From Unio delphinus (lineage: Eukaryota; Mollusca; Bivalvia; Unionida; Unionidae), in assembly GCA_029339505.1 (NCBI GenBank), contig JAQISU010001239.1, positions 9,555,001-9,619,000 of the forward strand: a stretch of DNA of 64,000 nucleotides, in the 5' to 3' direction. This document shows, in pieces, positions 46,301-59,141 of the stretch. The number at the start of each line of letters is the position of its first letter. The stretch's first letter is position 1. Under the pieces are notes generated by a model. That model saw only the letters and a list, made by a program, of their open reading frames with translations, did not search any database and was not told the DNA's origin. The position numbers were made by a program, and so were the translations under genes.

Positions 46301-47038
46301 GGAAATCACACAATGCAAGTTCGCTTACCAAATGGAGCATCAATTTTTACAGCCGAAATTAGAGCAATAGAACTTGCTCTGCAACATATAGAAAAGAAAC
46401 ATATTTTAAACAGTATCATTTTCTCCGACTCGCTATCAGTACTCCAGTCACTACACAATAGAAACCTGGAGAACCCAATATTGAAAAACATACTCCTTAA
46501 ACATAATGAGCTGAGTGTCAACCACAACATAATATATTGTTGGTTACCTAGCCACATTGGTATTAAAGGTAACGAAAAAGCAGATCGCGCTGCTAAAAGG
46601 GCTCTTACTCTAGGACCATCTGATTTTAAATTACCTTTTACTGATTTTAAACCTTTTATCAGAAGGTTCTTTCGTCAGAAGTGGCAGGCGTCATGGAATG
46701 ATGCTGTAAACAACAAACTTCATGCAATCAAGCCAGCCCTGGGAGAATGGACCCCTTCCTACAGATCCATACGTAGGGAGGAGGTAGTCATTGCAAGAAT
46801 CCGAATTGGTCATACTTATATCACCCACACACACATACTTAAAGGCGAAGACCCACCAGAGTGCGTTTACTGCAATGAACCATTCACTGTCAATCACCTT
46901 ATGATAGTGTGCTTTGACTTGCAACCTACGCGCGATCGTTATTACATTGTGCATGATATGAAAGAACTTTTTGATACTATAAACATCACTCGTATTATAG
47001 AGTTCCTGAAAGCAGTAAATCTTTACTCAAAAATTTGA
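43358..47038 (+). CDS. LINE ORF2: endonuclease, reverse transcriptase, RNase H
   Basis: 1226 residues, uninterrupted. The AP-type endonuclease spans residues 1-220: QWNCRGL at the start, QETFLK, GDFNAH (Asp133, Asn135) and SDHFPI (Asp208-His209). The reverse transcriptase spans ~450-760: FFDLEKDYD (Asp579, motif A), GVPQGSILSVTLFN (motif B) and YVDDF (667-670, motif C). RNase H spans ~960-1090: YTDGSK (Asp967), TAEIRAIE, FSDSLS and PSHIGIKGNEKAD. A C-terminal C-x2-C..H..C finger begins at Cys1169. Two oddities are EKDYD where most relatives have EKAYD, and YVDD in place of YADD/FADD. Function: nick target DNA and reverse-transcribe the element RNA in place. Confidence 0.93.
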   Translation: MKNTILQWNCRGLKANYHDILLLLNEHDPAVLCLQETFLKNTDNITLKNYSLFNNYSQNVDRASGGVSVIVNNRAPHRVIPLNTNLQAIAVSVTLHRVITFCSIYLPPNTNLVPNDLDSLVQQLPAPFVLLGDFNAHNILWGSNHISDRGHKVEDFISRHDLCLYNTKTPTCLHPGTSTYTCIDLTICSPSLLLDYEWKVADDLHSSDHFPISLVNLNSTIDEITPQWNLKKADWAKFETLCKTRLNEDTVFNVSDPIQLFTSILTEIAEESIPKSSTNCKRTLKPWVTKECKEAIRLRRKALKKFNNHPTPENLNIYRIVRAKARRTIKESKRASWKKYVSSLNSRSSVKKVWDTIRKINGKSKQNPLRHLTLNNNNFNSKRDIANTLADSFSKSSSSSNYSEAFQKLKTRKEKTRLKFTSNNSESYNQLFSLSELREALDKAHDTSTGSDEIHYQFLKHLPESSLTSLLKLFNDLWITGNVPKIWKEATVIPVPKPGKDSEDPNSYRPIALTSCVCKTMERMINSRLIWYLETNNLISPFQSGFRYGRSTNDHLVRLETFIRDAFIKKEHLVAVFFDLEKDYDTTWKYGILNDLHDLGLKGRLPSFISSFLSDREFKVRVSSTLSDLHEQEMGVPQGSILSVTLFNIKINSITKCLTPGVDCSLYVDDFLICYRSKHMHTIERQLQQNINKIQSWASANGFKFSKSKTVCMHFCQLRRHHDEPHLTLDGTPIPVVEETKFLGIIFDRRLTFIPHLKNLKAKCSKALDLLKLVSHTDWGADRKIILNLYRTFIRSKLDYGCVVYGSARLSYLKILDPIHHQGIRLALGAFKTSPCESLLAEANEPPLSHRRDMLSAQYALKLKSNPLNPAFSAVFQPKYKTLYENKPNAIPSFGIRILSSLDTTNIDLSNIQKTSIPETPPWLIKQPKVLFTLHDGKKSETNPSVFHNFYHELLTEFKNYTRIYTDGSKDEEKASAAFVCGNHTMQVRLPNGASIFTAEIRAIELALQHIEKKHILNSIIFSDSLSVLQSLHNRNLENPILKNILLKHNELSVNHNIIYCWLPSHIGIKGNEKADRAAKRALTLGPSDFKLPFTDFKPFIRRFFRQKWQASWNDAVNNKLHAIKPALGEWTPSYRSIRREEVVIARIRIGHTYITHTHILKGEDPPECVYCNEPFTVNHLMIVCFDLQPTRDRYYIVHDMKELFDTINITRIIEFLKAVNLYSKI

Positions 47039-47449
47039 CTTTTATGCTATGACCTTGTGTAGTTTTATGCAATATATATATATACCGTCCCATTTTAATA
47101 CCTTTTCATCCTTTTTCATTAACATAGTACATTTACCTCTCCCGTTGATCGGGAAACTTTATTTTGCACCGTTACCATCTTACCGTTTTAAATTTCAACC
47201 ATCTGTTATTTTATATCGCTGGTCGATATAGGACCTTTTATCAATTTTAAAAGATTTCATACTTTTACTGTTCGGCAAATATCAACATCTCACCATTTTA
47301 CTTTGAACTATTTGGTTTTCTATGTCGCTGGTCGATGTTAAACCTTCCTATTTTTCAAACATATAACCTATTATATGGCGCTAAATAGCCTAAAAGTGCT
47401 GGTGCGCCGTTAAAATTTAATTAATCAATCAATCAATCAATCAATCAAT
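47039..47449 (+). other. LINE 3' UTR and (TCAA)n tail
   Basis: Non-coding. It contains two copies of a phrase TCGCTGGTCGAT (47216-47227 and 47324-47335) and ends GGTGCGCCGTTAAAATTTAA, then seven TCAA repeats. The terminal repeats probably serve as the priming end for target-primed reverse transcription. Confidence 0.75.
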
Positions 47450-49140
47450 TATTATTATTATTATTAATACAACTACTACTACTACTACTACTATTACTAC
47501 TACTACGTATGCCATGGGTAAGGATTTCTTGAAAAATTATTCCTTTTTAAACTTGCTCCTAACGTGTATGGTTATATTTGTTTTGATTCATTTCATCACA
47601 GCAGCATAAATTGACTATTTTGAATGAAAAAAAAAGAATGGGTTACCAGAGGACACATAATGGCAGCCATCCCTTGCTAATATAATATCAGATATCCAAC
47701 ATGCACAGTTATACTTATAAATTCACGTATAGTTACATTGGTTTCGGTTTTCACGTGTTACTCCACATACACTAGGAGGATATCCTTCTAATGTCAGAGG
47801 TCCTCCTAATGTTGGTGTGTAAACATGGGCTTGTCCTCTTAATGAAGGTAATATGTGTATAATATGTTACCTTCATCAATTGAATGAGTCAAGGCAATTT
47901 CACAATCAATTTTGCTTATGTAATCTATACTATTTTGTGGATACACATTTCTATTGTTGGGCATATGAAAACTTATATAAAGGAGGTGTTCTTGCAAATA
48001 TATCAAATTTCAAACTTTTTGGGTCTACTGTGGTTTTCGACTGACCCGATCATTCATTCTTCAGTATAAACTACCCTTAAGTAAGAAAAATCGTAACTCT
48101 GCATTATTTCAACGCCCACAGTTTTGTCTGGGAAAACCATTTGAATGTGAAAAGATACTTTCATAATGTACGTGTGTATAAGTTGACGTAATGCAATTTG
48201 TTGTATGTAATGAATCTGAATAAGAAATGAAGTAATGTTTCAGTTCTATCCTTGTTCACATCTCACGAAAACTATGATGACTATATTTTTTCAACGCACC
48301 CTACTTGATTGACCTTACTATTCCATCAAACATAGCACAGGGTTTACTCACGTATACAACCACAAGAGTTTAAATAGCAGATCATAGCTCCAAATTAGTA
48401 AATATGTTGATTATTAGAATCTTGAAATCTGTTTCCAAATCATGCAATCTACGGGATAGAATTAAAACCAAACATTAGATAGAGACGTGAAACAAAAGGA
48501 AAATAAACGTATAAATACATAAGACCTCATCTCATAACGGAAAAAAAGATGCATCATGAATAATAAAAGATAAGTAAACCAAAGCATTATAGTACAAACA
48601 TAGGTAAAAGTACCTCTGTAATCAAATTCCCATTTCTTTAAATGTTCAAAATCAGTGACGTAGCTAAGGGCGTGCATGTTGCCGGGAGAGTTGTCCTGGG
48701 GAGGGGCGCGGGAGGCACCGGAAGAAGAGAACTGGAGGTATCAGTGTATACTTTTACAATGTGTGCATCATAGAAACATGATGAGAGTCGAATGTTCATT
48801 TCTATTAGATCCTTGAGCTGTCAACAACATAAGGTCTAATAATTAATTATAGAAAGAAACAAATACATGGCAAATATCAGAGAGGCGAGTTTTTTAGTCG
48901 GAAAATGTAGTGTCATAGGGTCAGGGGAAAAAAGATATATTGACGTAATAAGTTTTTGACTATATAATCCAAAATCATAGAGAATTAGTAGCTATATATT
49001 ATGTTGTTTACAAATTAAATGTTATTAAACATCATTGCATACACTCTCCACAATATTGATTTCTTTTCCTGAGCATATTACATATAAATGATAGCAATTC
49101 CTTTCCGAACGTTATTCCTGGCATTATTAATGTATTTAAT

Positions 49141-49386
49141 TTAATTCAACGCATGAATTAATATCACATCTGCGAGATGACGTTGTTGTCGATCACCGCT
49201 CCGGTAAGCTATATCGTGTATTCGACACGCGTCATCAATTGCATTAATCGGATTTTCTCCCGGGTTAGGATTATCTTGACTATCAAGTCTGTTATCTAAT
49301 CGTGTTCCCGGTCCACAATAACTATATCCTGGAAGGTGTTTTTCACCTTGATACTCTGCCCATGGTGTTCCTGGGCGTTTAGACAC
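49141..49386 (-). CDS. PLA2 domain, unit 2
   Basis: As in unit 1, with the calcium loop YCGPG and catalytic His-Asp intact. It differs by P18 to L and K to I near the C-terminus (ADVIL). The zinc-ribbon remnant follows upstream to ~49550. Same likely status: an isolated domain of a broken gene. Confidence 0.78.
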   Translation of the reverse strand: MSKRPGTPWAEYQGEKHLPGYSYCGPGTRLDNRLDSQDNPNPGENPINAIDDACRIHDIAYRSGDRQQRHLADVILIHALN

Positions 49387-49889
49387 CTTGGCGGCGATAT
49401 CACCACCGCTTTGGTTCTACAAATCGATATTTTCTTGTCCCGCATATTTCACATTTGCCGGTGTCCGCTTCTCAGTATTTTTGTGGTAACAGTCGTTGGG
49501 TCAATAGTTGGTGTATGCTTCTTACATTTTACACAATATAAATCCATAATATTATTATGTTATATCTAATGGAAGTAATTAATTTTTCCACTCTAAAGAA
49601 AAAACAACCTGGTCGTCGAGTATGATATCTAATCGTGTTCCTGGTCCACAGTAGCTATGTTTTTCCCGCGTTGGAAATTCTCAAATGCACTTGTCCCAGG
49701 GGGTTCCAAGAATCTTGTCCAAATGTCTGACATATTCCCAGTTTTTTAAAAAAATCGATATTTCTTTTTATTACAAATTTCACACGTGCCGGTGACCACT
49801 TACTTTTTATTTATTATGATAAATTTCGTTGGTTCAAGAGTTGGTGTATATTTCCTACATTTTACACAATATAAATTCATATTATTATT

Positions 49890-50561
49890 ATGTTATATCT
49901 AATGGAAGTAATTGATTTTTCCGCGCTAAAGAAAAAACAACAAGTTAAACATCATCCAATGTTACCAAACTCTATTCGGATGATCATCGTCGGGCCTTCA
50001 GGTAGTGGTAAAACTCAGTTGTTGTTAACGTTGATAATGAAATACCTAAAATGGGACAAATTATATTTAGTTGCCCCAAGCGTTGACGATCAACGTTGTT
50101 ATTAAGTATTAAAAGATTACAACGAAAATGCTTCAGAAATTGCTGCCGAAGATGTTATTGAGTTTATTACAGAGATTGACGAAGCGCCATCCGTGGAAGA
50201 CCTGGATGGAAGCGTTAACAATCTTGTTGTGTACGATGATGTGATAATAGATAAACGAAAAAATCCAGCTAGAATATTTTCCCGAAGGCGTCACAAAAAC
50301 ATTGACGTGATATACCTCACTCAACGCTATACACAAATTCCAAAGGTAATCAGAGATAATTGTAGTTTGTTGTGTATATTTAACGGAGTTGATACTCATG
50401 CGCTACGAAATATTTGGCAAACTTGGTGCTCCAGTATGAATTATAATCAATTCCAAAATTTCTTCACTGGTGCTCGAGCTACCCCACAAGGATTTGTAAC
50501 GATAAATATACACGATCCTCGGACACGATATTGTATTGGATTAGACCGTATTTATAATTAA
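49890..50561 (+). pseudogene. Packaging ATPase, unit 2
   Basis: Same frame and same internal TAA (50103-50105) as unit 1. Walker A and B are intact. Near the end it has RYCIG in place of RYRIG, and its final codon is Asn rather than Asp, which also removes the overlapping ATG of the small downstream frame. Confidence 0.87.
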
Positions 50562-50958
50562 TTCGGTTAAGCCCATAGCAGCAGAAGGGGGCGCGACAAC
50601 TACTTTGGCGTCCTCTTTTTTATTCTGGTTGGCCAAATGGACGCTTTTTTACGATTTGGAGGAAGCCTTGGTTTGCCAAATGGACGCTTCTAAAAGTTTT
50701 CGGATTCACCCTCCTTGCTGCTCATATAAATAATAGCAATTCCTTTCCGAACGTTATAGCTGGCATTTTTAATGTATTTATTTTATATAGTTTAGAATAG
50801 GTATCTCTGGAAAGTTACGTTAAGAATGAGGATGTAAAATACACTGATGATTTTTACCTGACTGTTTTTCAAAAGTGAATTACATAGCTGTTTTTATGAA
50901 AATAATAATAACAATAATAATAAAAGTAATAATCATGATAATAATAATCACAGTCGTA

Positions 50959-51004
<46 letters not shown>

Positions 51005-51648
51005 CTACAACTTCAATTGCCATAAGTTTGGATTTCTTAAAAAATTACTCCTTTCTAGACTTCCGCCTAACGTGCATGGTTATATTTGTTTTGATTCTGT
51101 ACATAACAGCAGCAAAAATTGACTATTTTTAATTGAAACAATAATGCGTTACTCGAGAACACATAATGGCAGCCATCCCGTGCTGTTGTAATATCAGCAA
51201 TCTAATATGCACAGTCATACTTATTAATTCACGTATAGTTACATTTGTTCCGGTTTTCACGTGTTACTCCACATACATTAGGAGGATATCCTTCTAATGT
51301 CAGAGGTCCTCCTAATGTTGGTGTGTAAACATGGGGTTGTCCTCTTAATGTAGGTAATATGTGTATAATATGTTACCTTCAGTAATTTTGTGACTGTATA
51401 ATCCAAAATCATTGAAAATTAGTAGCTATATATTATGTTGTTTACAAAATAAGTGTTACTAAACATCATTGTATACGTTCTCCACAATATTGTTTTCTTT
51501 TTCTGAGCATATTACATATTAATGATAGCAATTACTTTCCGAACGTTATACCTGGCATTTTCAATGTATATAATTTATATAGTTTAGAAAGGGTATCTGT
51601 GGAAAGTTACTTTAAGAATGAGGATGTAAAATTCACAGTTTTTATAAA

Positions 51649-51692
<44 letters not shown>

Positions 51693-51739
51693 TAATAATA
51701 ATGACAGTAATATTCATAATGATCATAATCACAGTCGTC

Positions 51740-51772
<33 letters not shown>

Positions 51773-53432
51773 ACAACTACTACTACTACTACTACTACAT
51801 ATGCCATGGGTAAGGATTTCTTGAAAAATTATTCCTTTTTAGACTTGCTCCTAACGTGTATGGTTATATTTGTTTTGATTCATTTCATCACAGCAGCATA
51901 AATTGACTATTTTGAATAAAAAAAAAAGAATGGGTTACCAGAGGACACATAATGGCAGCCATCCCTTGCTAATATAATATCAGATATCCAACATGTACAG
52001 TAATACTTATAAATTCACGTATAGTTACATTGGTTTCGGTTTTCACGTGTTACTCCACATACACTAGGAGGATATCCTTCTAATGTCAGAGGTCCTCCTA
52101 ATGTTGGTGTGTAAACATGGGCTTGTCCTCTTAATGAAGGTAATATGTGTATAATATGTTACCTTCATCAATTGAATGAGTCAAGGCAATTTCACAATCA
52201 ATTTTGCTTATGTAATCTATACTATTTTGTGGATACACATTTCTATTGTTGGGCATATGAAAACTTATATAAAGGAGGTGTTCTTGCAAATATATCAAAT
52301 TTCAAACTTTTTGGGTCTACTGTGGTTTTCGACTGACCCGATCATTCATTCTTCAGTATAAACTACCCTTAAGTAAGAAAAATCGTAACTCTACATTATT
52401 TCAACGCCCACAGTTTTGTCTGGGAAAACCATTTGAATGTGAAAAGATACTTTCATAATGTACGTGTGTATAAGTTGACGTAATGCAATTTGTTGTATGT
52501 AATGAATCTGAATAAGAAATGAAGTAATGTTTCAGTTCTATCCTTGTTCACATCTCAAGAAAACTATGATGACTATATTTTTTCAACGCACCCTACTTGA
52601 TTGACCTTACTATTCCATCAAACATAGCACAGGGTTTACTCACGTATACAACCACAAGAGTTTAAATAGCAGATCATAGCTCCAAATTAGTAAATATGTT
52701 GATTATTAGAATCTTGAAATCTGTTTCCAAATCATGCAATCTACGGGATAGAATTAAAACCAAACATTAGATAGAGACGTGAAACAAAAGGAAAATAAAC
52801 GTATAAATACATAAGACCTCATCTCATAACGGAAAAAAAGATGCATCATGAATAATAAAAGATAAGTAAACCAAAGCATTATAGTACAAACATAGGTAAA
52901 AGTACCTCTGTAATCAAATTCCCATTTCTTTAAATGTTCAAAATCAGTGACGTAGCTAAGGGCGTGCATGTTGCCGGGAGAGTTGTCCTGGGGAGGGGCG
53001 CGGGAGGCACCGGAAGAAGAGAACTGGAGGTATCAGTGTATACTTTTACAATGTGTGCATCATAGAAACATGATGAGAGTCGAATGTTCATTTCTATTAG
53101 ATCCTTGAGCTGTCAACAACATAAGGTCTAATAATTAATTATAGAAAGAAACAAATACATGGCAAATATCAGAGAGGCGAGTTTTTTAGTCGGAAAATGT
53201 AGTGTCATAGGGTCAGGGGAAAAAAGATATATTGACGTAATAAGTTTTTGACTATATAATCCAAAATCATAGAGAATTAGTAGCTATATATTATGTTGTT
53301 TACAAATTAAATGTTATTAAACATCATTGCATACACTCTCCACAATATTGATTTCTTTTCCTGAGCATATTACATATAAATGATAGCAATTCCTTTCCGA
53401 ACGTTATTCCTGGCATTATTAATGTATTTAAT

Positions 53433-53678
53433 TTAATTCAACGCATGAATTAATATCACATCTGCGAGATGACGTTGTTGTCGATCACCGCTCCGGTAAG
53501 CTATATCGTGTATTCGACACGCGTCATCAATTGCATTAATCGGATTTTCTCCCGGGTTAGGATTATCTTGACTATCAAGTCTGTTATCTAATCGTGTTCC
53601 CGGTCCACAATAACTATATCCTGGAAGGTGTTTTTCACCTTGATACTCTGCCCATGGTGTTCCTGGGCGTTTAGACAC
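53433..53678 (-). CDS. PLA2 domain, unit 3
   Basis: Identical in protein sequence to the unit 2 copy. Catalytic residues intact; zinc-ribbon part broken upstream. Confidence 0.78.
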   Translation of the reverse strand: MSKRPGTPWAEYQGEKHLPGYSYCGPGTRLDNRLDSQDNPNPGENPINAIDDACRIHDIAYRSGDRQQRHLADVILIHALN

Positions 53679-54181
53679 CTTGGCGGCGATATCACCACCG
53701 CTTTGGTTCTACAAATCGATATTTTCTTGTCCCGCATATTTCACATTTGCCGGTGTCCGCTTCTCAGTATTTTTGTGGTAACAGTCGTTGGGTCAATAGT
53801 TGGTGTATGCTTCTTACATTTTACACAATATAAATCCATAATATTATTATGTTATATCTAATGGAAGTAATTAATTTTTCCACTCTAAAGAAAAAACAAC
53901 CTGGTCGTCGAGTATGATATCTAATCGTGTTCCTGGTCCACAGTAGCTATGTTTTTCCCGCGTTGGAAATTCTCAAATGCACTTGTCCCAGGGGGTTCCA
54001 AGAATCTTGTCCAAATGTCTGACATATTCCCAGTTTTTTAAAAAAATCGATATTTCTTTTTATTACAAATTTCACACGTGCCGGTGACCACTTACTTTTT
54101 ATTTATTATGATAAATTTCGTTGGTTCAAGAGTTGGTGTATATTTCCTACATTTTACACAATATAAATTCATATTATTATT

Positions 54182-54853
54182 ATGTTATATCTAATGGAAG
54201 TAATTGATTTTTCCGCGCTAAAGAAAAAACAACAAGTTAAACATCATCCAATGTTACCAAACTCTATTCGGATGATCATCGTCGGGCCTTCAGGTAGTGG
54301 TAAAACTCAGTTGTTGTTAACGTTGATAATGAAATACCTAAAATGGGACAAATTATATTTAGTTGCCCCAAGCGTTGACAATCAACGTTGTTATTAAGTA
54401 TTAAAAGATTACAACGAAAATGCTTCAGAAATTGCTGCCGAAGATGTTATTGAGTTTATTACAGAGATTGACGAAGCGCCATCCGTGGAAGACCTGGATG
54501 GAAGCGTTAACAATCTTGTTGTGTACGATGATGTGATAATAGATAAACGAAAAAATCCAGCTAGAATATTTTCCCGAAGGCGTCACAAAAACATTGACGT
54601 GATATACCTCACTCAACGCTATACACAAATTCCAAAGGTAATCAGAGATAATTGTAGTTTGTTGTGTATATTTAACGGAGTTGATACTCATGCGCTACGA
54701 AATATTTGGCAAACTTGGTGCTCCAGTATGAATTATAATCAATTCCAAAATTTCTTCACTGGTGCTCGAGCTACCCCACAAGGATTTGTAACGATAAATA
54801 TACACGATCCTCGGACACGATATTGTATTGGATTAGACCGTATTTATAATTAA
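54182..54853 (+). pseudogene. Packaging ATPase, unit 3
   Basis: Shared internal stop at 54395-54397. Asp to Asn just before it (SVDNQ). The C-terminal end matches unit 2 (RYCIG, final Asn). Confidence 0.87.
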
Positions 54854-55250
54854 TTCGGTTAAGCCCATAGCAGCAGAAGGGGGCGCGACAACTACTTTGG
54901 CGTCCTCTTTTTTATTCTGGTTGGCCAAATGGACGCTTTTTTACGATTTGGAGGAAGCCTTGGTTTGCCAAATGGACGCTTCTAAAAGTTTTCGGATTCA
55001 CCCTCCTTGCTGCTCATATAAATAATAGCAATTCCTTTCCGAACGTTATAGCTGGCATTTTTAATGTATTTATTTTATATAGTTTAGAATAGGTATCTCT
55101 GGAAAGTTACGTTAAGAATGAGGATGTAAAATACACTGATGATTTTTACCTGACTGTTTTTCAAAAGTGAATTACATAGCTGTTTTTATGAAAATAATAA
55201 TAACAATAATAATAAAAGTAATAATCATGATAATAATAATCACAGTCGTA

Positions 55251-55293
<43 letters not shown>

Positions 55294-55937
55294 CTACAAC
55301 TTCAATTGCCATAAGTTTGGATTTCTTAAAAAATTACTCCTTTCTAGACTTCCGCCTAACGTGCATGGTTATATTTGTTTTGATTCTGTACATAACAGCA
55401 GCAAAAATTGACTATTTTTAATTGAAACAATAATGCGTTACTCGAGAACACATAATGGCAGCCATCCCGTGCTGTTGTAATATCAGCAATCTAATATGCA
55501 CAGTCATACTTATTAATTCACGTATAGTTACATTTGTTCCGGTTTTCACGTGTTACTCCACATACATTAGGAGGATATCCTTCTAATGTCAGAGGTCCTC
55601 CTAATGTTGGTGTGTAAACATGGGGTTGTCCTCTTAATGTAGGTAATATGTGTATAATATGTTACCTTCAGTAATTTTGTGACTGTATAATCCAAAATCA
55701 TTGAAAATTAGTAGCTATATATTATGTTGTTTACAAAATAAGTGTTACTAAACATCATTGTATACGTTCTCCACAATATTGTTTTCTTTTTCTGAGCATA
55801 TTACATATTAATGATAGCAATTACTTTCCGAACGTTATACCTGGCATTTTCAATGTATATAATTTATATAGTTTAGAAAAGGTATCTGTGGAAAGTTACT
55901 TTAAGAATGAGGATGTAAAATTCACAGTTTTTATAAA

Positions 55938-55978
<41 letters not shown>

Positions 55979-56025
55979 TAATAATAATGACAGTAATATT
56001 CATAATGATCATAATCACAGTCGTC

Positions 56026-56058
<33 letters not shown>

Positions 56059-57718
56059 ACAACTACTACTACTACTACTACTACATATGCCATGGGTAAG
56101 GATTTCTTGAAAAATTATTCCTTTTTAGACTTGCTCCTAACGTGTATGGTTATATTTGTTTTGATTCATTTCATCACAGCAGCATAAATTGACTATTTTG
56201 AATAAAAAAAAAAGAATGGGTTACCAGAGGACACATAATGGCAGCCATCCCTTGCTAATATAATATCAGATATCCAACATGTACAGTAATACTTATAAAT
56301 TCACGTATAGTTACATTGGTTTCGGTTTTCACGTGTTACTCCACATACACTAGGAGGATATCCTTCTAATGTCAGAGGTCCTCCTAATGTTGGTGTGTAA
56401 ACATGGGCTTGTCCTCTTAATGAAGGTAATATGTGTATAATATGTTACCTTCATCAATTGAATGAGTCAAGGCAATTTCACAATCAATTTTGCTTATGTA
56501 ATCTATACTATTTTGTGGATACACATTTCTATTGTTGGGCATATGAAAACTTATATAAAGGAGGTGTTCTTGCAAATATATCAAATTTCAAACTTTTTGG
56601 GTCTACTGTGGTTTTCGACTGACCCGATCATTCATTCTTCAGTATAAACTACCCTTAAGTAAGAAAAATCGTAACTCTACATTATTTCAACGCCCACAGT
56701 TTTGTCTGGGAAAACCATTTGAATGTGAAAAGATACTTTCATAATGTACGTGTGTATAAGTTGACGTAATGCAATTTGTTGTATGTAATGAATCTGAATA
56801 AGAAATGAAGTAATGTTTCAGTTCTATCCTTGTTCACATCTCAAGAAAACTATGATGACTATATTTTTTCAACGCACCCTACTTGATTGACCTTACTATT
56901 CCATCAAACATAGCACAGGGTTTACTCACGTATACAACCACAAGAGTTTAAATAGCAGATCATAGCTCCAAATTAGTAAATATGTTGATTATTAGAATCT
57001 TGAAATCTGTTTCCAAATCATGCAATCTACGGGATAGAATTAAAACCAAACATTAGATAGAGACGTGAAACAAAAGGAAAATAAACGTATAAATACATAA
57101 GACCTCATCTCATAACGGAAAAAAAGATGCATCATGAATAATAAAAGATATGTAAACCAAAGCATTATAGTACAAACATAGGTAAAAGTACCTCTGTAAT
57201 CAAATTCCCATTTCTTTAAATGTTCAAAATCAGTGACGTAGCTAAGGGCGTGCATGTTGCCGGGAGAGTTGTCCTGGGGAGGGGCGCGGGAGGCACCGGA
57301 AGAAGAGAACTGGAGGTATCAGTGTATACTTTTACAATGTGTGCATCATAGAAACATGATGAGAGTCGAATGTTCATTTCTATTAGATCCTTGAGCTGTC
57401 AACAACATAAGGTCTAATAATTAATTATAGAAAGAAAAAAATACATGGCAAATATCAGAGAGGCGAGTTTTTTAGTCGGAAAATGTAGTGTCATAGGGTC
57501 AGGGGAAAAAAGATATATTGACGTAATAAGTTTTTGACTATATAATCCAAAATCATAGAGAATTAGTAGCTATATATTATGTTGTTTACAAATTAAATGT
57601 TATTAAACATCATTGCATACACTCTCCACAATATTGATTTCTTTTCCTGAACATATTACATATAAATGATAGAAATACCTTTCCGAACGTTATTCCTGGC
57701 ATTATTAATGTATTTAAT

Positions 57719-57964
57719 TTAATTCAACGCATGAATTAATATCACATCTGCGAGATGACGTTGTTGTCGATCACCGCTCCGGTAAGCTATATCGTGTATT
57801 CGACACGCGTCATCAATTGCATTAATCGGATTTTCTCCCGGGTTAGGATTATCTTGACTATCAAGTCTGTTATCTAATCGTGTTCCCGGTCCACAATAAC
57901 TATATCCTGGAAGGTGTTTTTCACCTTGATACTCTGCCCATGGTGTTCCTGGGCGTTTAGACAC
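57719..57964 (-). CDS. PLA2 domain, unit 4
   Basis: Same protein as units 2 and 3. Catalytic residues intact; upstream zinc-ribbon part broken. Confidence 0.78.
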   Translation of the reverse strand: MSKRPGTPWAEYQGEKHLPGYSYCGPGTRLDNRLDSQDNPNPGENPINAIDDACRIHDIAYRSGDRQQRHLADVILIHALN

Positions 57965-58469
57965 CTTGGCGGCGATATCACCACCGCTTTGGCTCTACAA
58001 ATCGATATTTTCTTGTCCCGCATATTTCACATTTGCCGGTGACCGCTTCTCAGTATTTTTGTGGTAACAGTCGTTGGGTCAATAGTTGGTGTATGCTTCT
58101 TACATTTTACACAATATAAATCCATAATATTATTATGTTATATCTAATGGAAGTAATTAATTTTTCCACTCTAAAGAAAAAACAACCTGGTCGTCGAGTA
58201 TGATATCTAATCGTGTTCCTGGTCCACAGTAGCTATGTTTTTCCCGCGTTGGAAATTCTCAAATGCACTTGTCCCAGGAGGTTCCAAGAATCTTATCCAA
58301 ATGTGTGACATATGCCCAGTTTTTTAAAAAAAAATCGATATTTTTTTTTATTACAAATTTCACACGTGCCGGTGACCACTTACTTTTTATTTATTATGAT
58401 AAATTTCGTTGGTTCAAGAGTTGGTGTATATTTCCTACATTTTACACAATATAAATTCATATTATTATT

Positions 58470-59141
58470 ATGTTATATCTAATGGAAGTAATTGATTTTT
58501 CCGCGCTAAAGAAAAAACAACAAGTTAAACATCATCCAATGTTACCAAACTCTATTCGGATGATCATCGTCGGGCCTTCAGGTAGTGGTAAAACTCAGTT
58601 GTTGTTAACGTTGATAATGAAATACCTAAAATGGGACAAATTATATTTAGTTGCCCCAAGCGTTGACAATCAACGTTGTTATTAAGTATTAAAAGATTAC
58701 AACGAAAATGCTTCAGAAATTGCTGCCGAAGATGTTATTGAGTTTATTACAGAGATTGACGAAGCGCCATCCGTGGAAGACCTGGATGGAAGCGTTAACA
58801 ATCTTGTTGTGTACGATGATGTGATAATAGATAAACGAAAAAATCCAGCTAGAATATTTTCCCGAAGGCGTCACAAAAACATTGACGTGATATACCTCAC
58901 TCAACGCTATACACAAATTCCAAAGGTAATCAGAGATAATTGTAGTTTGTTGTGTATATTTAACGGAGTTGATACTCATGCGCTACGAAATATTTGGCAA
59001 ACTTGGTGCTCCAGTATGAATTATAATCAATTCCAAAATTTCTTCACTGGTGCTCGAGCTACCCCACAAGGATTTGTAACGATAAATATACACGATCCTC
59101 GGAGACGATATCGTATTGGATTAGACCGTATTTATAATTAA
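58470..59141 (+). pseudogene. Packaging ATPase, unit 4
   Basis: Shared internal stop at 58683-58685, SVDNQ as in unit 3. The C-terminal end differs (RRRYRIG), so the 3' part is closer to units 1 and 5 than to unit 3, a sign of exchange between units. Confidence 0.87.

Larger units (their letters stand above)
41592..47449 (+). mobile_element. Full-length I-type LINE (Nimb/I-like), intact ORFs
   Basis: 5.86 kb: a GC-rich 5' UTR beginning CCCCCTGCGGGTTCGGGG, ORF1 (gag-like with three zinc knuckles), ORF2 (endonuclease-RT-RNase H), a ~400-bp 3' UTR and a (TCAA)n tail. Target duplication cannot be read because both flanks are ATT repeats. Both ORFs are undisrupted, so the copy is young and may be retrotransposition-competent. 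RNase H after RT together with a CCHC ORF1 places it in the I superfamily; the clade name is inference. Confidence 0.92.
40526..50732. repeat. Array unit 2, split by a LINE
   Basis: Bases 40526-41591 and 47450-50732 together make one normal unit. The LINE entered the (ATT)n of subrepeat B; the (ATT)n and (ACT)n resume at 47450. Confidence 0.93.
50733..55024. repeat. Array unit 3
   Basis: 4292 bp. Shares private variants with unit 4 (TTCCGCCTAACG in subrepeat A, SVDNQ in the ATPase, a shortened (AAT)n and GATTTTTACC before the hairpin). Confidence 0.93.

Noticed and set aside
48462..48677. 71-codon minus-strand hydrophobic frame conserved in units 2-5
   Set aside because: Identity reflects recent duplication; in unit 1 the frame is not open to the same extent, and there is no recognisable domain or codon bias.
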